Shown: positions 7,388-15,012, counted from the stretch's first letter. The stretch: 16,665 nucleotides of DNA from Phycisphaerales bacterium (GCA_003533825.1 DQCG01000143.1:1-16665); one strand, 5' to 3'. The notes: a model not told the origin generated them from the sequence alone. Made by a program: numbers and translations.

Positions 7388-7427
7388 GGCCGGTAAGTGT
7401 AGCCGCCAAGCACACAACTTACCGGCC
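7388..7427. terminator. Perfect 11-bp hairpin downstream of the kinase gene
   Basis: GGCCGGTAAGT and ACTTACCGGCC pair perfectly around an 18-base loop. No T-tract follows on the plus strand, but the minus-strand 3' side reads TATTTTCTT. It may be a rho-independent element for the minus strand, an mRNA-stabilising 3' hairpin for the kinase transcript, or a protein-binding palindrome. The structure is certain from sequence; its role is not. Confidence 0.45.
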
Positions 7428-7522
7428 CCGGGCAGGCACGGGCTAATGGTTTGCGAGCCCGAGCCGAACCTTTTCTAATTATATCGCAAACCAGAAACAA
7501 ACACAATATGGAGGTACTAATT

Positions 7523-8170
7523 ATGTTGTGGAAGAACAGAAACAAGAAAGTTGGACTTTGTGTGATGGTTGTAACGAGTTTTTTCATCCTGGTCGCCCTC
7601 TGGACTATCCTGGCAATGCCCGAAACTGCACTGGCCAAGAAGCCGGGGGGCGGAGGAGGCAAAGAGACGAGGACTTACCGGGTAACCTTTCAGGATGACA
7701 TTGGCACCGTGGCAGCCAGTGGATGTCGAACGATGAGCATCATAAATCCTGAGGATAGTGTCGCCCATTTGCTCTTTAACATCGTCGCCCCCCTCGACCT
7801 TTCCGGGGTCATCGGCGGTGTCCTTGATTTCGACACATGCTTTCCTGGGGGTGCTAAGGACGACGGCATGCACGGGCTCTTCCGTGATAAACAAGATCCC
7901 ACTAAGGTCAATGGCACCCTTTTCTTTCCGGGATTGGACAAGGGAGGAAAGGAGATCGGCTATCGGCTCGACTATACCGGGACTGTTATAGCCGGGACAT
8001 GGACTCCACCGGAAATTGACGAGGGCAATAATGTCGCCACAATCGGACTCGACACTTGGGAGTTGAAGGCCGACACCGGCGGAAGGAAAAATGCCTGTTC
8101 GGGCGAGGGAATTTTTAGTGGTAGCTCTATCACCACGATCCTGGTGGAACGCATCTCGGCGTGTCCGTAG
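7523..8170 (+). CDS. Secreted protein of unknown function
   Basis: The start is the ATG at 7523, set by a strong GGAGGT (7510-7515) 7 bases away. An ATG at 7508 overlaps that ribosome site, and a TTG at 7451 would give an implausible basic extension. The 215-residue product begins with a charged N-terminus, a long hydrophobic stretch (residues ~10-32) and ALAKKPGGGGGKET, a signal peptide followed by a flexible glycine linker. The mature part is beta-rich and acidic (TYRVTFQDDIGTV, then HLLFNIVAPLDLSG, then GTLFFPG) and has four cysteines. I recognise no domain. The strong ribosome site suggests good expression. It lies between the kinase and another secreted gene, 125 bases before the latter, on the same strand, so they may be co-transcribed. 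A role as an output of the sigma/kinase pair is speculation. Confidence 0.85.
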   Translation: MLWKNRNKKVGLCVMVVTSFFILVALWTILAMPETALAKKPGGGGGKETRTYRVTFQDDIGTVAASGCRTMSIINPEDSVAHLLFNIVAPLDLSGVIGGVLDFDTCFPGGAKDDGMHGLFRDKQDPTKVNGTLFFPGLDKGGKEIGYRLDYTGTVIAGTWTPPEIDEGNNVATIGLDTWELKADTGGRKNACSGEGIFSGSSITTILVERISACP

Positions 8171-8295
8171 TAAGGTTCAGAAAGTCAGAAAGGGAACAGG
8201 TCCATTTGAGGAAAACTAAGGTCAGCCACCTAACCTGTGACTGTCTCGAAGACCGTAGAACATAGTCGCATTAACGTTTTTGAAGGAGGATTATT

Positions 8296-9468
8296 ATGAG
8301 TAGTCCACTAAGAGATGCCCTACGGCGAAAACTGTCTTTTAGAACATTAGCTGGTTTTATGTTCATCGCGGTTGTCTCGGCCGCCGCCGCTCCCGCCCAA
8401 GCCGACTGGGTCCAACTGGCCAAGCTGGTCGCCTCGGACGGCGCAGCCGAAGACTACTTTGGCGTATCCGTTTCTATCAGCCGCGATTATGCAATCGTGG
8501 GGGCACATCAATCGTGGGGGGCATCTCAGCCATTAGATGATGGCAAGGCATATATATTCAAGTGGGATGGAGCCGGCTGGAGTCAGCAGCAAAAGCTTCT
8601 CGCCTCGGACGGCGCAGCCGGAGACTGGTTTGGACAGTCTGTTTCTATCAGCGGCGATTTGGCAATCGTGGGGGCGCACGGCGATGATGACAATGGAAGC
8701 AAGTCCGGCTCGGCATATATATTCAAATGGGATGGGATGAGCTGGGTTCAGCAGCAAAAGCTTCTCGCCTCGGACGGCGCAGCCGGCGACAGGTTTGGTG
8801 TGTCGGTTTCTATCAGCGGCGATCTGGCCATCGTGGGGGCGTATTGGGATGACGACGCTTGTCCAGGAGACGTCGCCTGTGATTCCGGCTCGGCCTACTT
8901 ACTGAACCTGCCAGGCCTCATTTCTCGAGCTTGCGACTATGGCCCCAGGCCGTTTGACGGCGCTCTACATGCCGATACGTGGGTGAACCTTGAATGGCGG
9001 GCGGGAGATTTTGCAGTCTCACATGATGTGTACCTCGGCGACGATTTTGACGATGTGAATGACGGCCTCGACGATACGTTCCGCGGCAACAAAACCTCAA
9101 CGTTTCTCAGTACGGGCTTTCCTGAATCCCCTTACCCGGACGGTCTTGTTCGAGGAACGACATACTATTGGCGAGTCGATGAGGTCAATGATGCAGAACC
9201 AAACAGTCCGTGGAAGGGCCCTATCTGGAGCTTCACGATTCAGCCAAGTATAGCTTACAACCCAGTCCCCGCTGATGGTGCCGATTTTGTCGATCTGAAT
9301 GTGGAGCTGGGCTGGTCGGCAGGTTTTAGTGCTGCATTGCACACCGTTTACTTCGGCGATAATTTTGAAGATGTTAACAATGCTACTGAAGGTCTCAAAC
9401 AGATAGCGATGACCTATACGCCTGAGCTACTTGAATTAGGCAAGACATATTATCTGGCGGGTAAATGA
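8296..9468 (+). CDS. Secreted FG-GAP/fibronectin-like protein, N-terminal part before a frameshift
   Basis: A strong GGAGG (8285-8289) precedes the ATG. The signal peptide spans residues 1-37 (FMFIAVVSAAAAPAQA, cut before DWVQ). Three FG-GAP-like beta-propeller units start at residues 46, 103 and 158, each ASDGAAxDxFGxSVSIS, then AIVGA, then (in the first two) SAYIFKWDG-like. Two FnIII-like units follow from ~205 to 315 and from 318 on, with VYLGDDFDDVND, TTYYWRVDEVND and WSFTI, then VYFGDNFEDVN. The second unit should end TYYWRVNEL, but an extra base near 9454 turns it into TYYLAGK-stop. Translation in the next frame from 9455 resumes WRVNELTGG and runs to 10102. The intact ancestor would have been about 600 residues, an exported multi-domain surface protein. 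Adhesion or binding is the inferred role; there is no visible enzyme motif. Confidence 0.8.
   Translation: MSSPLRDALRRKLSFRTLAGFMFIAVVSAAAAPAQADWVQLAKLVASDGAAEDYFGVSVSISRDYAIVGAHQSWGASQPLDDGKAYIFKWDGAGWSQQQKLLASDGAAGDWFGQSVSISGDLAIVGAHGDDDNGSKSGSAYIFKWDGMSWVQQQKLLASDGAAGDRFGVSVSISGDLAIVGAYWDDDACPGDVACDSGSAYLLNLPGLISRACDYGPRPFDGALHADTWVNLEWRAGDFAVSHDVYLGDDFDDVNDGLDDTFRGNKTSTFLSTGFPESPYPDGLVRGTTYYWRVDEVNDAEPNSPWKGPIWSFTIQPSIAYNPVPADGADFVDLNVELGWSAGFSAALHTVYFGDNFEDVNNATEGLKQIAMTYTPELLELGKTYYLAGK
8431..8895 (+). repeat. Tandem FG-GAP-encoding repeats (three units)
   Basis: The 20-mer block GCCTCGGACGGCGCAGCCG plus following sequence starts at 8431, 8602 and 8767, so unit lengths are 171 and 165 bp. 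Long stretches such as GTTTCTATCAGC and ATCGTGGGGG are preserved at the DNA level, more than protein selection alone needs. This suggests recent duplication or gene conversion among units. Confidence 0.75.
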
Positions 9469-9493
9469 GCTGACTGGCGGACGAGGCGGTGGA

Positions 9494-10102
9494 ATGCATA
9501 AAGGCGAAGTCTGGAATTTCACGGCAGCAGATTTCCTTGTAGTGGATGATTTTGAGGATTACGACATTGGTAACAATGAGATATGGTGGTCATGGAAAGA
9601 TGGTCTTGGTTATGCTGCACACGATAATGAACCGGCCTACTCTGGTAATGGGACAGGCTTAGCGGTGGGTGATGAAATGACTCAGTCTTACACTGAGGAA
9701 ACTATCGTCCACGGTGGCAACCAGTCGATGCCATTTGCTTATGACAACAACAAGCAGAGTAAACTCAAGTATTCAGAGGTGGAGATGACGTTAAGTGATT
9801 TGCGAAATTGGACTGTTGAAGGTGTAGGAGTGCTAACGATTTGGTTCTACGGTGCTGCATCTAATAGTGCTGAGCCCATGTATGTTGTTCTCAATGGCAA
9901 TGCTTTAGTTACACATGATAATCCAAAAGTAGCACAGATAGAAACCTGGACTCATTGGGATATAGATCTTCAGGAATTTTCAGATCAGGGTGTTGATATG
10001 ACCGATGTCCATACCATTGGCCTCGGATTCGGGGATAGAAACAATCCACAATCTGGTGGTTCAGGTAAGATGTTCTTCGATGATATTCGCCTTCATAGAT
10101 AG
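9494..10102 (+). CDS. C-terminal part of the frameshifted FG-GAP/fibronectin-like protein
   Basis: The frame is +1 relative to the upstream part. Homologous sequence really starts at 9455 (WRVNELTGGRGGG), and the ATG at 9494 is simply the first methionine. MHKGEVWNFTA closes the second FnIII-like unit. VVDDFEDYD opens a lectin- or CBM-like beta-sandwich of about 190 residues, with LTIWFYGAASN, MYVVLNGNA and the closing MFFDDIRLHR. The DDFE..Y to FDDIRL frame is a recurrent C-terminal module of planctomycete secreted proteins. It has no signal peptide and no ribosome site of its own (the purines before 9494 are weak), so it is probably silent unless the frameshift is bypassed or is an artefact. 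A terminator follows 38 bases after the stop. Confidence 0.65.
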   Translation: MHKGEVWNFTAADFLVVDDFEDYDIGNNEIWWSWKDGLGYAAHDNEPAYSGNGTGLAVGDEMTQSYTEETIVHGGNQSMPFAYDNNKQSKLKYSEVEMTLSDLRNWTVEGVGVLTIWFYGAASNSAEPMYVVLNGNALVTHDNPKVAQIETWTHWDIDLQEFSDQGVDMTDVHTIGLGFGDRNNPQSGGSGKMFFDDIRLHR

Positions 10103-10121
10103 ATCTATAGAAAAAAATGAA

Positions 10122-10452
10122 CGCCCAATATTGTTCAAGGAGCTGGCAGCTTGGAAAAGTTGTCGGCTTTTTTTTGTCAGAGGCCATTGAATACGATGGC
10201 AAATTTTCGACTGACTCCTAACGCCCTTATATACAAGAGCTTATGGGATCGGGAATTTTTGGAAATAGGTAGATAAGAGCCTTTTGAGTTGTAGTCGAGT
10301 TGTACGGATTTTGCAAGTTTAAATTGGGCCATTTTGTAGGTATAATGTCACTCTGTCACAGCTTCTGTTTTCGGCAGTTTTGGTCGCCACTTTTCGGCTT
10401 GTTCTGGTTTGTTCCAGGCTTCGTAGAGTTTGATTAGGTTGTTCAATGACAC
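10122..10452. repeat. Diverged long repeat, copy 2 (terminator + tail + kinase remnant)
   Basis: This is the partner of 1396-1830. It carries GCCCAATATT, the terminator, CCTAAC (10217), AGCTTATGG (10238), AGGTAGATAAG (10267), the doubled GAGTTGTA (10286 and 10297) and AATGTCACTCTGTC (10344) in the same order. The segment between CTTAT and ATAAG can fold in both copies with a T-run/A-run inner stem. Orientation is the same as copy 1, and the two copies bracket about 8.7 kb. Confidence 0.7.
10141..10175 (+). terminator. Rho-independent terminator after the FG-GAP gene
   Basis: AGCTGGCAGCTT, loop GGAA and AAGTTGTCGGCT form a 12-bp stem with three G-U pairs, followed by seven or more Ts. It closes the transcript of the disrupted FG-GAP gene. 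Confidence 0.88.
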
Positions 10453-10455
10453 CAA
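10348..10455 (-). pseudogene. C-terminal relic of a Ser/Thr kinase (TPR type), copy 2, best preserved
   Basis: Minus-strand reading gives LNNLIKLYEAWNKPEQAEK, then WRPKLPKTEAVTE and a TGA at 10348-10350, with no internal stop. The motif LYEAW.KPE.AE.WR.KLP is characteristic of the last ~30 residues of planctomycete PknB-TPR kinases (family knowledge). Upstream of LNNL the frame stays open for a while (FWPSQRVAYLVS) but no longer resembles TPRs. No kinase body is present between here and the promoter at 10488, so it is a detached fragment. It shares its stop context (AATGTCACTCTGTC on the plus strand) exactly with copy 1. Confidence 0.6.
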
Positions 10456-10487
10456 GTACGCAACTCGCTGGGACGGCCAGAAAATCA

Positions 10488-10516
10488 TTACAATCTCAAT
10501 GAGATTTTGATATTAT
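10488..10516 (+). promoter_or_regulatory. Promoter with operator-like inverted repeat, RND exporter operon
   Basis: TTACAA (10488-10493), a 17-base spacer and TATTAT (10511-10516). The perfect inverted repeat AATCTC-AAT-GAGATT (10492-10506) lies almost entirely inside the spacer, and TGAGATT recurs just after the -10. Dyads placed there are typical operators for small dimeric repressors such as TetR or MarR types. No regulator gene is in the window. The leader to the exporter ATG is about 160 bases. Confidence 0.5.
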
Positions 10517-10657
10517 GAGATTATAAGTGTTCAGGAGTGTTTCTGTGTAGTGTAAATGGTAATAGCGGAATAAGTATGACAGATTTATCCAGGGGGCAGT
10601 GAATAGAATGACTTTATTTTTTGCATTATCACTATCAAATAAAAAGGGGAAATCTTC

Positions 10658-10678
10658 ATGAAAGTACATATAACATGA
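10658..10678 (+). other. Possible six-codon leader peptide coupled to the exporter start
   Basis: AGGGGA (about 10645-10650) is well placed for ATG at 10658, which reads MKVHIT then TGA. The TGA overlaps the exporter ATG (10675) as ATGA. The exporter ATG itself has little ribosome-site sequence. This is either translational coupling through a mini-ORF or a one-base indel that separated the true start from the gene. Confidence 0.35.
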
Positions 10679-13005
10679 CCCGGTTTGAGACTGTTTTTGG
10701 AAGGTGGGTCGTTGAGCACAGGTGGTGGATAATAGTAGCCACAGTTGTTGTTGTTCTCATCAGCTCAATTGGGATGCGATTTTTAACAGTTACCAACGAC
10801 ACGCGAGTCTTTTTTTGTGAAGACAATCCGCAACTACAGGCGCTGGAAGCATTGGAAAACACATTTTCCAAAGACAATAGTATCTTTTTCGTCGTCGCCC
10901 CAAAAGACGGCAATGTCTTTACTCGTGAGACCCTGAAGGCGGTCGGGGAATTGACGGAGGCATCGTGGCAGATGCCGTACTCAAGCAGGGTGGATTCGGT
11001 CACCAACTTTCAGCACACACGTTCGGAGCAAGACGATCTTATCGTCGAGGACCTTGTGGGCGATGTCGCTGAATTGTCAGATCGTGAGCTGGAACGAATA
11101 AAAGGGACCGCGATTTCCGAGCCTCTGCTAGTGAACCGCCTGATCTCACCATCGGGGCACGTGACAGGGGTGAGTGTAACAGTCCTACTGCCGGGAAAGT
11201 CTCTGAAAGAAGTACCGGAGACAGCAGCATTCGCACGTAAACTTGTGAACAGGATATGCAAGAAGTATCCCGGTATTGACGTATATCTGACCGGCGGGGT
11301 CATGATAGACAATACCTTTGGCGAGGCCAGCGAGCGAGATATGTCTACCCTGATTCCACTGATGTTTCTGACACTGGTTGTCCTGGTGGGTCTGTCGCTG
11401 CGCAGTTTTCTGGGTACTTTTAGCGTACTTATAATTATACTGACATCGATGTTCACGGGTTTGGGCCTGGCAGGCTGGCTCGACATATCGTTGAATGCGG
11501 CTTCTATCGGTGCCCCGGTATTGGTTCTGACACTTGCCGTTGCGGACAGCATTCACATACTTGCGACGATGTTCCATATTATGCGCCAAGGCAAACCAAG
11601 GCGCGAAGCGATTGCGGAGGCCCTCCGGATCAACCTGCAGGCAGTATTCCTTACCAGCATCACAACGGCGGTCGGCTTTCTGAGCATGAATTTCTCTGAT
11701 GCGCCGCCTTTCCGAGACCTGGGCAACATCGTCGCGATGGGCGTCATAGCGGCGTTTGCTTACTCTGTTTTGTTCCTTCCGTCAATTCTGGCAGTGCTTC
11801 CTATAAGGATTAGATCGATGCCGGACAAGGGGGATGACAGGCATTGTGAAAAACTGGCAAGTTTTGTCATCCTCCGACGTAAGGCCGTGTTTTGGGGCAT
11901 TTTGGTCGTAACTGTGGTCCTGACCGGCGGGATCCTGCATATCGAGCTGAACGACAATTTCCTAAAGTACTTTGACGACAGCTTTGAATTTCGCAGGGCG
12001 ACCGATTTCATGATAGACAACCTTGCGGGATGGGACATCATGGAATATTCGTTGGACTCCGGGGAGCCGGGCGGAATTAATAACCCTGGGTATCTGGCAA
12101 CGGTCGAGAAGTTTGCGAACTGGTACAGACAACAGCCTAAAGTAGTGCATGTGAATTCAATCACCGATACATTGAAGCGACTGAACAAGAATATGCACAG
12201 TGACGATCCGGCTTACTACCGAGTACCTGGGCAGCGTGAGCTGGCGGCGCAGTATCTGCTGCTATATGAGATGATGCTGCCGTTCGGGCTGGATCTGAAT
12301 AACCAGATTACCGTGGATCGATCCGCGACACGACTGACGGTCAGTTTCAAGAGCTTGAGCGCCAACGAGGTGCGCGCAATGGATGATGGCGCACGGCAGT
12401 GGCTCAAAGCCAACGCACCGGAACATATGTTGGCACACGGTACCGGCCTGTCGATGATGTGGGCGCACATAACCTCACGTAATATTAGAAGCATGTTATC
12501 CGCATCGTTTCTGGCACTCATGTTGATTTCGGCTATTTTGATGTTCGCGTTCCGGAGCTTCAGGTTCGGCTTAATAAGCCTGGTCCCAAACCTTGCGCCG
12601 TCTCTGATGGCTTTTGGGCTGTGGGGATTAGCCATCGGACAAGTCGGCCTCGGCCTGTCGGTCGTTGTCTCGATGACGATCGGTATCGTGGTTGATGATA
12701 CTGTGCACTTCATGAGCAAGTACATTCGCGCCCGGAGAGAGCATAATATGGACGCTGTCGAAGGCGTGCGACACGCGTTCAATACTGTGGGTACAGCCAT
12801 GTGGGTGACGACGGTGGCGCTGGTCGCAGGCTTTCTGGTTCTTACTTTCTCCCACTATAAAATAAGTTCCGACATGGGTCTCATGTCTGCAATAACGATA
12901 GCTTTGGCTTTAGCGATGGATTTCTTGCTTTTGCCAACATTATTGATAAAAGTGAGAAGATGGACCGACAAGAATGTCAAGATTGACCCAGGAAAGGAGA
13001 AGTAG
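10675..13005 (+). CDS. RND-superfamily (MMPL-type) exporter
   Basis: A 776-residue inner-membrane transporter with the expected duplicated architecture. TM1 is at ~17-37 (WWIIVATVVVVLISSIG), then a periplasmic domain to ~215, then a five-helix bundle, a soluble link, TM7 (~405-425), a second periplasmic domain and five more helices. Paired motifs in the fourth helix of each half, VADSIHIL (D291) and VVDDTVHF (D674/D675), are the proton-relay type acidic residues of the MMPL/HpnN-like branch. The start is taken as ATG 10675 (MTRFETVFGRWVVEHRWW), a typical family N-terminus. A TTG at 10621 would add a 18-residue tail unlike the family. It uses the proton gradient to move a hydrophobic or lipid-like cargo (inferred). 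The next two genes, 4 bases downstream and then overlapping, supply a LolA-like protein and a barrel, so a trans-envelope path is likely. Confidence 0.92.
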   Translation: MTRFETVFGRWVVEHRWWIIVATVVVVLISSIGMRFLTVTNDTRVFFCEDNPQLQALEALENTFSKDNSIFFVVAPKDGNVFTRETLKAVGELTEASWQMPYSSRVDSVTNFQHTRSEQDDLIVEDLVGDVAELSDRELERIKGTAISEPLLVNRLISPSGHVTGVSVTVLLPGKSLKEVPETAAFARKLVNRICKKYPGIDVYLTGGVMIDNTFGEASERDMSTLIPLMFLTLVVLVGLSLRSFLGTFSVLIIILTSMFTGLGLAGWLDISLNAASIGAPVLVLTLAVADSIHILATMFHIMRQGKPRREAIAEALRINLQAVFLTSITTAVGFLSMNFSDAPPFRDLGNIVAMGVIAAFAYSVLFLPSILAVLPIRIRSMPDKGDDRHCEKLASFVILRRKAVFWGILVVTVVLTGGILHIELNDNFLKYFDDSFEFRRATDFMIDNLAGWDIMEYSLDSGEPGGINNPGYLATVEKFANWYRQQPKVVHVNSITDTLKRLNKNMHSDDPAYYRVPGQRELAAQYLLLYEMMLPFGLDLNNQITVDRSATRLTVSFKSLSANEVRAMDDGARQWLKANAPEHMLAHGTGLSMMWAHITSRNIRSMLSASFLALMLISAILMFAFRSFRFGLISLVPNLAPSLMAFGLWGLAIGQVGLGLSVVVSMTIGIVVDDTVHFMSKYIRARREHNMDAVEGVRHAFNTVGTAMWVTTVALVAGFLVLTFSHYKISSDMGLMSAITIALALAMDFLLLPTLLIKVRRWTDKNVKIDPGKEK

Positions 13006-13009
13006 AACC

Positions 13010-13804
13010 GTGAAACGATTGAAGCTTGCGTTTGGATTAGCCCTGATTCTATTGTTGTCTCCGTCGGCGACAACAGCACAATCTCCCGAAGAGAAGGGCT
13101 TAGCCATAGCCCGAGAGGCCGACAAGCGCGACACCGGTTTTGGCGACTTTACTGCCAATATGCAGATGATACTTATGAACAAACACGGCCAGAAAAGCGA
13201 ACGAAAAATCAGGATCAGAACGTTGGAGGTTAAAGAAGACGGTGACAAAAGCCTGACCATATTCGATACTCCCAGGGACATTAAAGGAACTGCCTTTCTG
13301 AGTTTCACACACAAAGTGGGCGATGACGACCAGTGGCTCTATCTACCGGCCTTGAAAAGGGTCAAACGCATAAGCTCCCGCAATAAATCCGGATCATTTA
13401 TGGGCAGCGAATTTTCCTACGAAGACATCGCAAGTCAGGAGGTGGAGAAATACATCTACAAATGGGTCCGTGACGAAGAATATGAGAGCCGGGAATGTTT
13501 CGTAGTAGAGTATTACCCGGTGGACAAGAAGAACTCAGGCTACACGAAACATGTGACCTGGCTCGACAAGAAGGAATATCGCATGTGGAAGGTCGAGTAC
13601 TTCGACCGCAAGAACTCCCTCCTAAAGACCCTTACTTCTACAAACTATCGAAGATACTTGGATAAATACTGGCGGCCCGACCAGATGTATATGGTCAACC
13701 ACCAGAGCGGCAAAAGCACCAGACTGATAATGTCGAACTACAAGTTCCGCACCGGCTTAAAAGACAGCGATTTCAACCAGAACAGTTTGAGGCGAGTCAG
13801 ATGA
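13010..13804 (+). CDS. LolA-like outer membrane lipoprotein-sorting family protein
   Basis: The start is GTG 13010, preceded by AGGAGA (12995-13000) and giving MKRLKLAFGLALILLLSPSATTAQS, a clear signal peptide. An in-frame ATG at 12974 would lie inside the previous gene and spoil that signal. The 264-residue product matches the family annotated as outer membrane lipoprotein-sorting protein (PF17131-like). It has GFGDFTANMQMIL, then FDTPRDIKGTAFLSF, then DDQWLYLPALKRVKRISS and NKSGSFMGSEFSYEDI (residues ~105-140), and ends with DSDFNQNSLRRVR. The half-open beta-barrel of LolA relatives binds acyl chains, so it probably shuttles a lipid-like cargo between the exporter and the outer membrane. 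It sits 4 bases after the exporter stop and overlaps the next gene by ATGA, so the three are translated as one operon. Confidence 0.92.
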   Translation: MKRLKLAFGLALILLLSPSATTAQSPEEKGLAIAREADKRDTGFGDFTANMQMILMNKHGQKSERKIRIRTLEVKEDGDKSLTIFDTPRDIKGTAFLSFTHKVGDDDQWLYLPALKRVKRISSRNKSGSFMGSEFSYEDIASQEVEKYIYKWVRDEEYESRECFVVEYYPVDKKNSGYTKHVTWLDKKEYRMWKVEYFDRKNSLLKTLTSTNYRRYLDKYWRPDQMYMVNHQSGKSTRLIMSNYKFRTGLKDSDFNQNSLRRVR

Positions 13805-15000
13805 GAGTAACAGTTGTTGGGACTACTTTGTTTGCTATGCTGTGCCTGTTCAGTACTCCGGTTAAAGGTCTCGCCAATGAACTGTCCGGATACGTCGCAG
13901 CCGAGGGAAGGTACTTTTTCTATGATACGCTGTTTGACGAACAGGAAAAGAACAGCGGTTCGTTCGCCTTCCAGCCCGAGTACTATCACGAATGGGAAGA
14001 TAGTTCGGCCTTCCTGTTTGTCCCCTTTGGGCGGTTAGACAGTGCCGACTCCCAGCGGAGCCATTTCGATATCCGGGAATTGAACTACCTCTGGCCCACC
14101 GAGGACTGGGAGCTTCGCCTTGGTGTCGGAAAAGTATTTTGGGGAGTGACGGAGTTCGTACACTTAATTGACATCGTAAATCAGACAGATCTCGTAGAGA
14201 ACATTGATGGGGAAGACAAACTGGGTCAGCCCATGGCTCACCTTTCCGTGCCGCGTGATTGGGGAGTCTGGGACGTATTCCTGTTACCGTATTTCCGTGA
14301 ACGAACTTTTCCCGGCCGAAAAGGACGTTTGCGACATGCCCTGGTTGTAGACACAGATCATCCTACATATGAGAGTGACGACGAGGAGCATCATCTTGAT
14401 TTTGCGGTGAGGTATAGTCATACGGTTGGAGACTGGGATTTCGGGATATATCATTTCGTTGGAACAGGGCGAGAGCCAACACTCCTGCCTGGCGTGGATA
14501 TGAAAGGTCGGCCGGTCTTAATCCCTTATTATGAACAAATCAACCAGACCGGCCTGGATCTTCAGCTCGTGGCAGGACAGTGGCTTTGGAAGCTGGAATC
14601 CCTCTACAGAACGGGTCAGAGAAACGACTTTTTCGCGTCCATCGGGGGGATTGAGTACACCTTCGTGGGTATAGCCGAAACCAGTATGGATTTAGGTGTA
14701 ATAGGCGAATATGCGTATGATGAGCGTCGTGACAATGCTACGACGGTTTATGAAAACGATGCTATGTTCGGCCTGCGCCTCGCTGTGAACGATGCTGAGA
14801 GTTCGGAACTTTTGGCTGGTCTGATCCAGGACTTGGACAGCCCGGCACGCGCTCTGAGCGTTGAAGCAAGTCGTCGAATCGGGTCCAACTGGAAACTGTT
14901 TTTACAGGCCTGGGGCTTTTTTGATTCACCCAGTGATGATCTCCTTTATAATGTGAGAGATGACGACTTCCTTCAAATCGAACTGGCTTATTATTTCTGA
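13801..15000 (+). CDS. Outer-membrane beta-barrel protein (DUF1302-like)
   Basis: The ATG overlaps the previous stop (ATGA). The 399-residue product has a signal peptide (TTLFAMLCLFSTPVKGLA, cut near residue 26). Alternating polar/aromatic strands follow, including FAFQPEYYHEWED, WELRLGVGKVFWGVTEFVHL, LDFAVRYSHTVGDWDFGIYH, LDLQLVAGQWLWKLESLYR and MDLGVIGEYAYDE. The terminus FLQIELAYYF ends in phenylalanine, the Bam recognition signature of outer-membrane barrels. The KVFWGVTEF then DIVNQTDL stretch recalls DUF1302-type barrels that co-occur with RND exporters and LolA-like proteins. It likely receives or exports the cargo handled by the two upstream proteins. The assignment to DUF1302 is by pattern only. 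An outer membrane fits the current view of Planctomycetota as Gram-negative. Confidence 0.88.
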   Translation: MRVTVVGTTLFAMLCLFSTPVKGLANELSGYVAAEGRYFFYDTLFDEQEKNSGSFAFQPEYYHEWEDSSAFLFVPFGRLDSADSQRSHFDIRELNYLWPTEDWELRLGVGKVFWGVTEFVHLIDIVNQTDLVENIDGEDKLGQPMAHLSVPRDWGVWDVFLLPYFRERTFPGRKGRLRHALVVDTDHPTYESDDEEHHLDFAVRYSHTVGDWDFGIYHFVGTGREPTLLPGVDMKGRPVLIPYYEQINQTGLDLQLVAGQWLWKLESLYRTGQRNDFFASIGGIEYTFVGIAETSMDLGVIGEYAYDERRDNATTVYENDAMFGLRLAVNDAESSELLAGLIQDLDSPARALSVEASRRIGSNWKLFLQAWGFFDSPSDDLLYNVRDDDFLQIELAYYF

Positions 15001-15012
15001 CTGGCAGAGATC

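Noticed and set aside
7451..7522. TTG or ATG 7508 as start of the secreted protein
   Set aside because: GGAGGT at 7510-7515 points to ATG 7523, and the extension would precede the signal peptide with unrelated basic residues.
10621..10674. TTG 10621 start for the exporter
   Set aside because: It adds a polar 18-residue tail atypical of the family and overlaps the ribosome site used by the mini-ORF.
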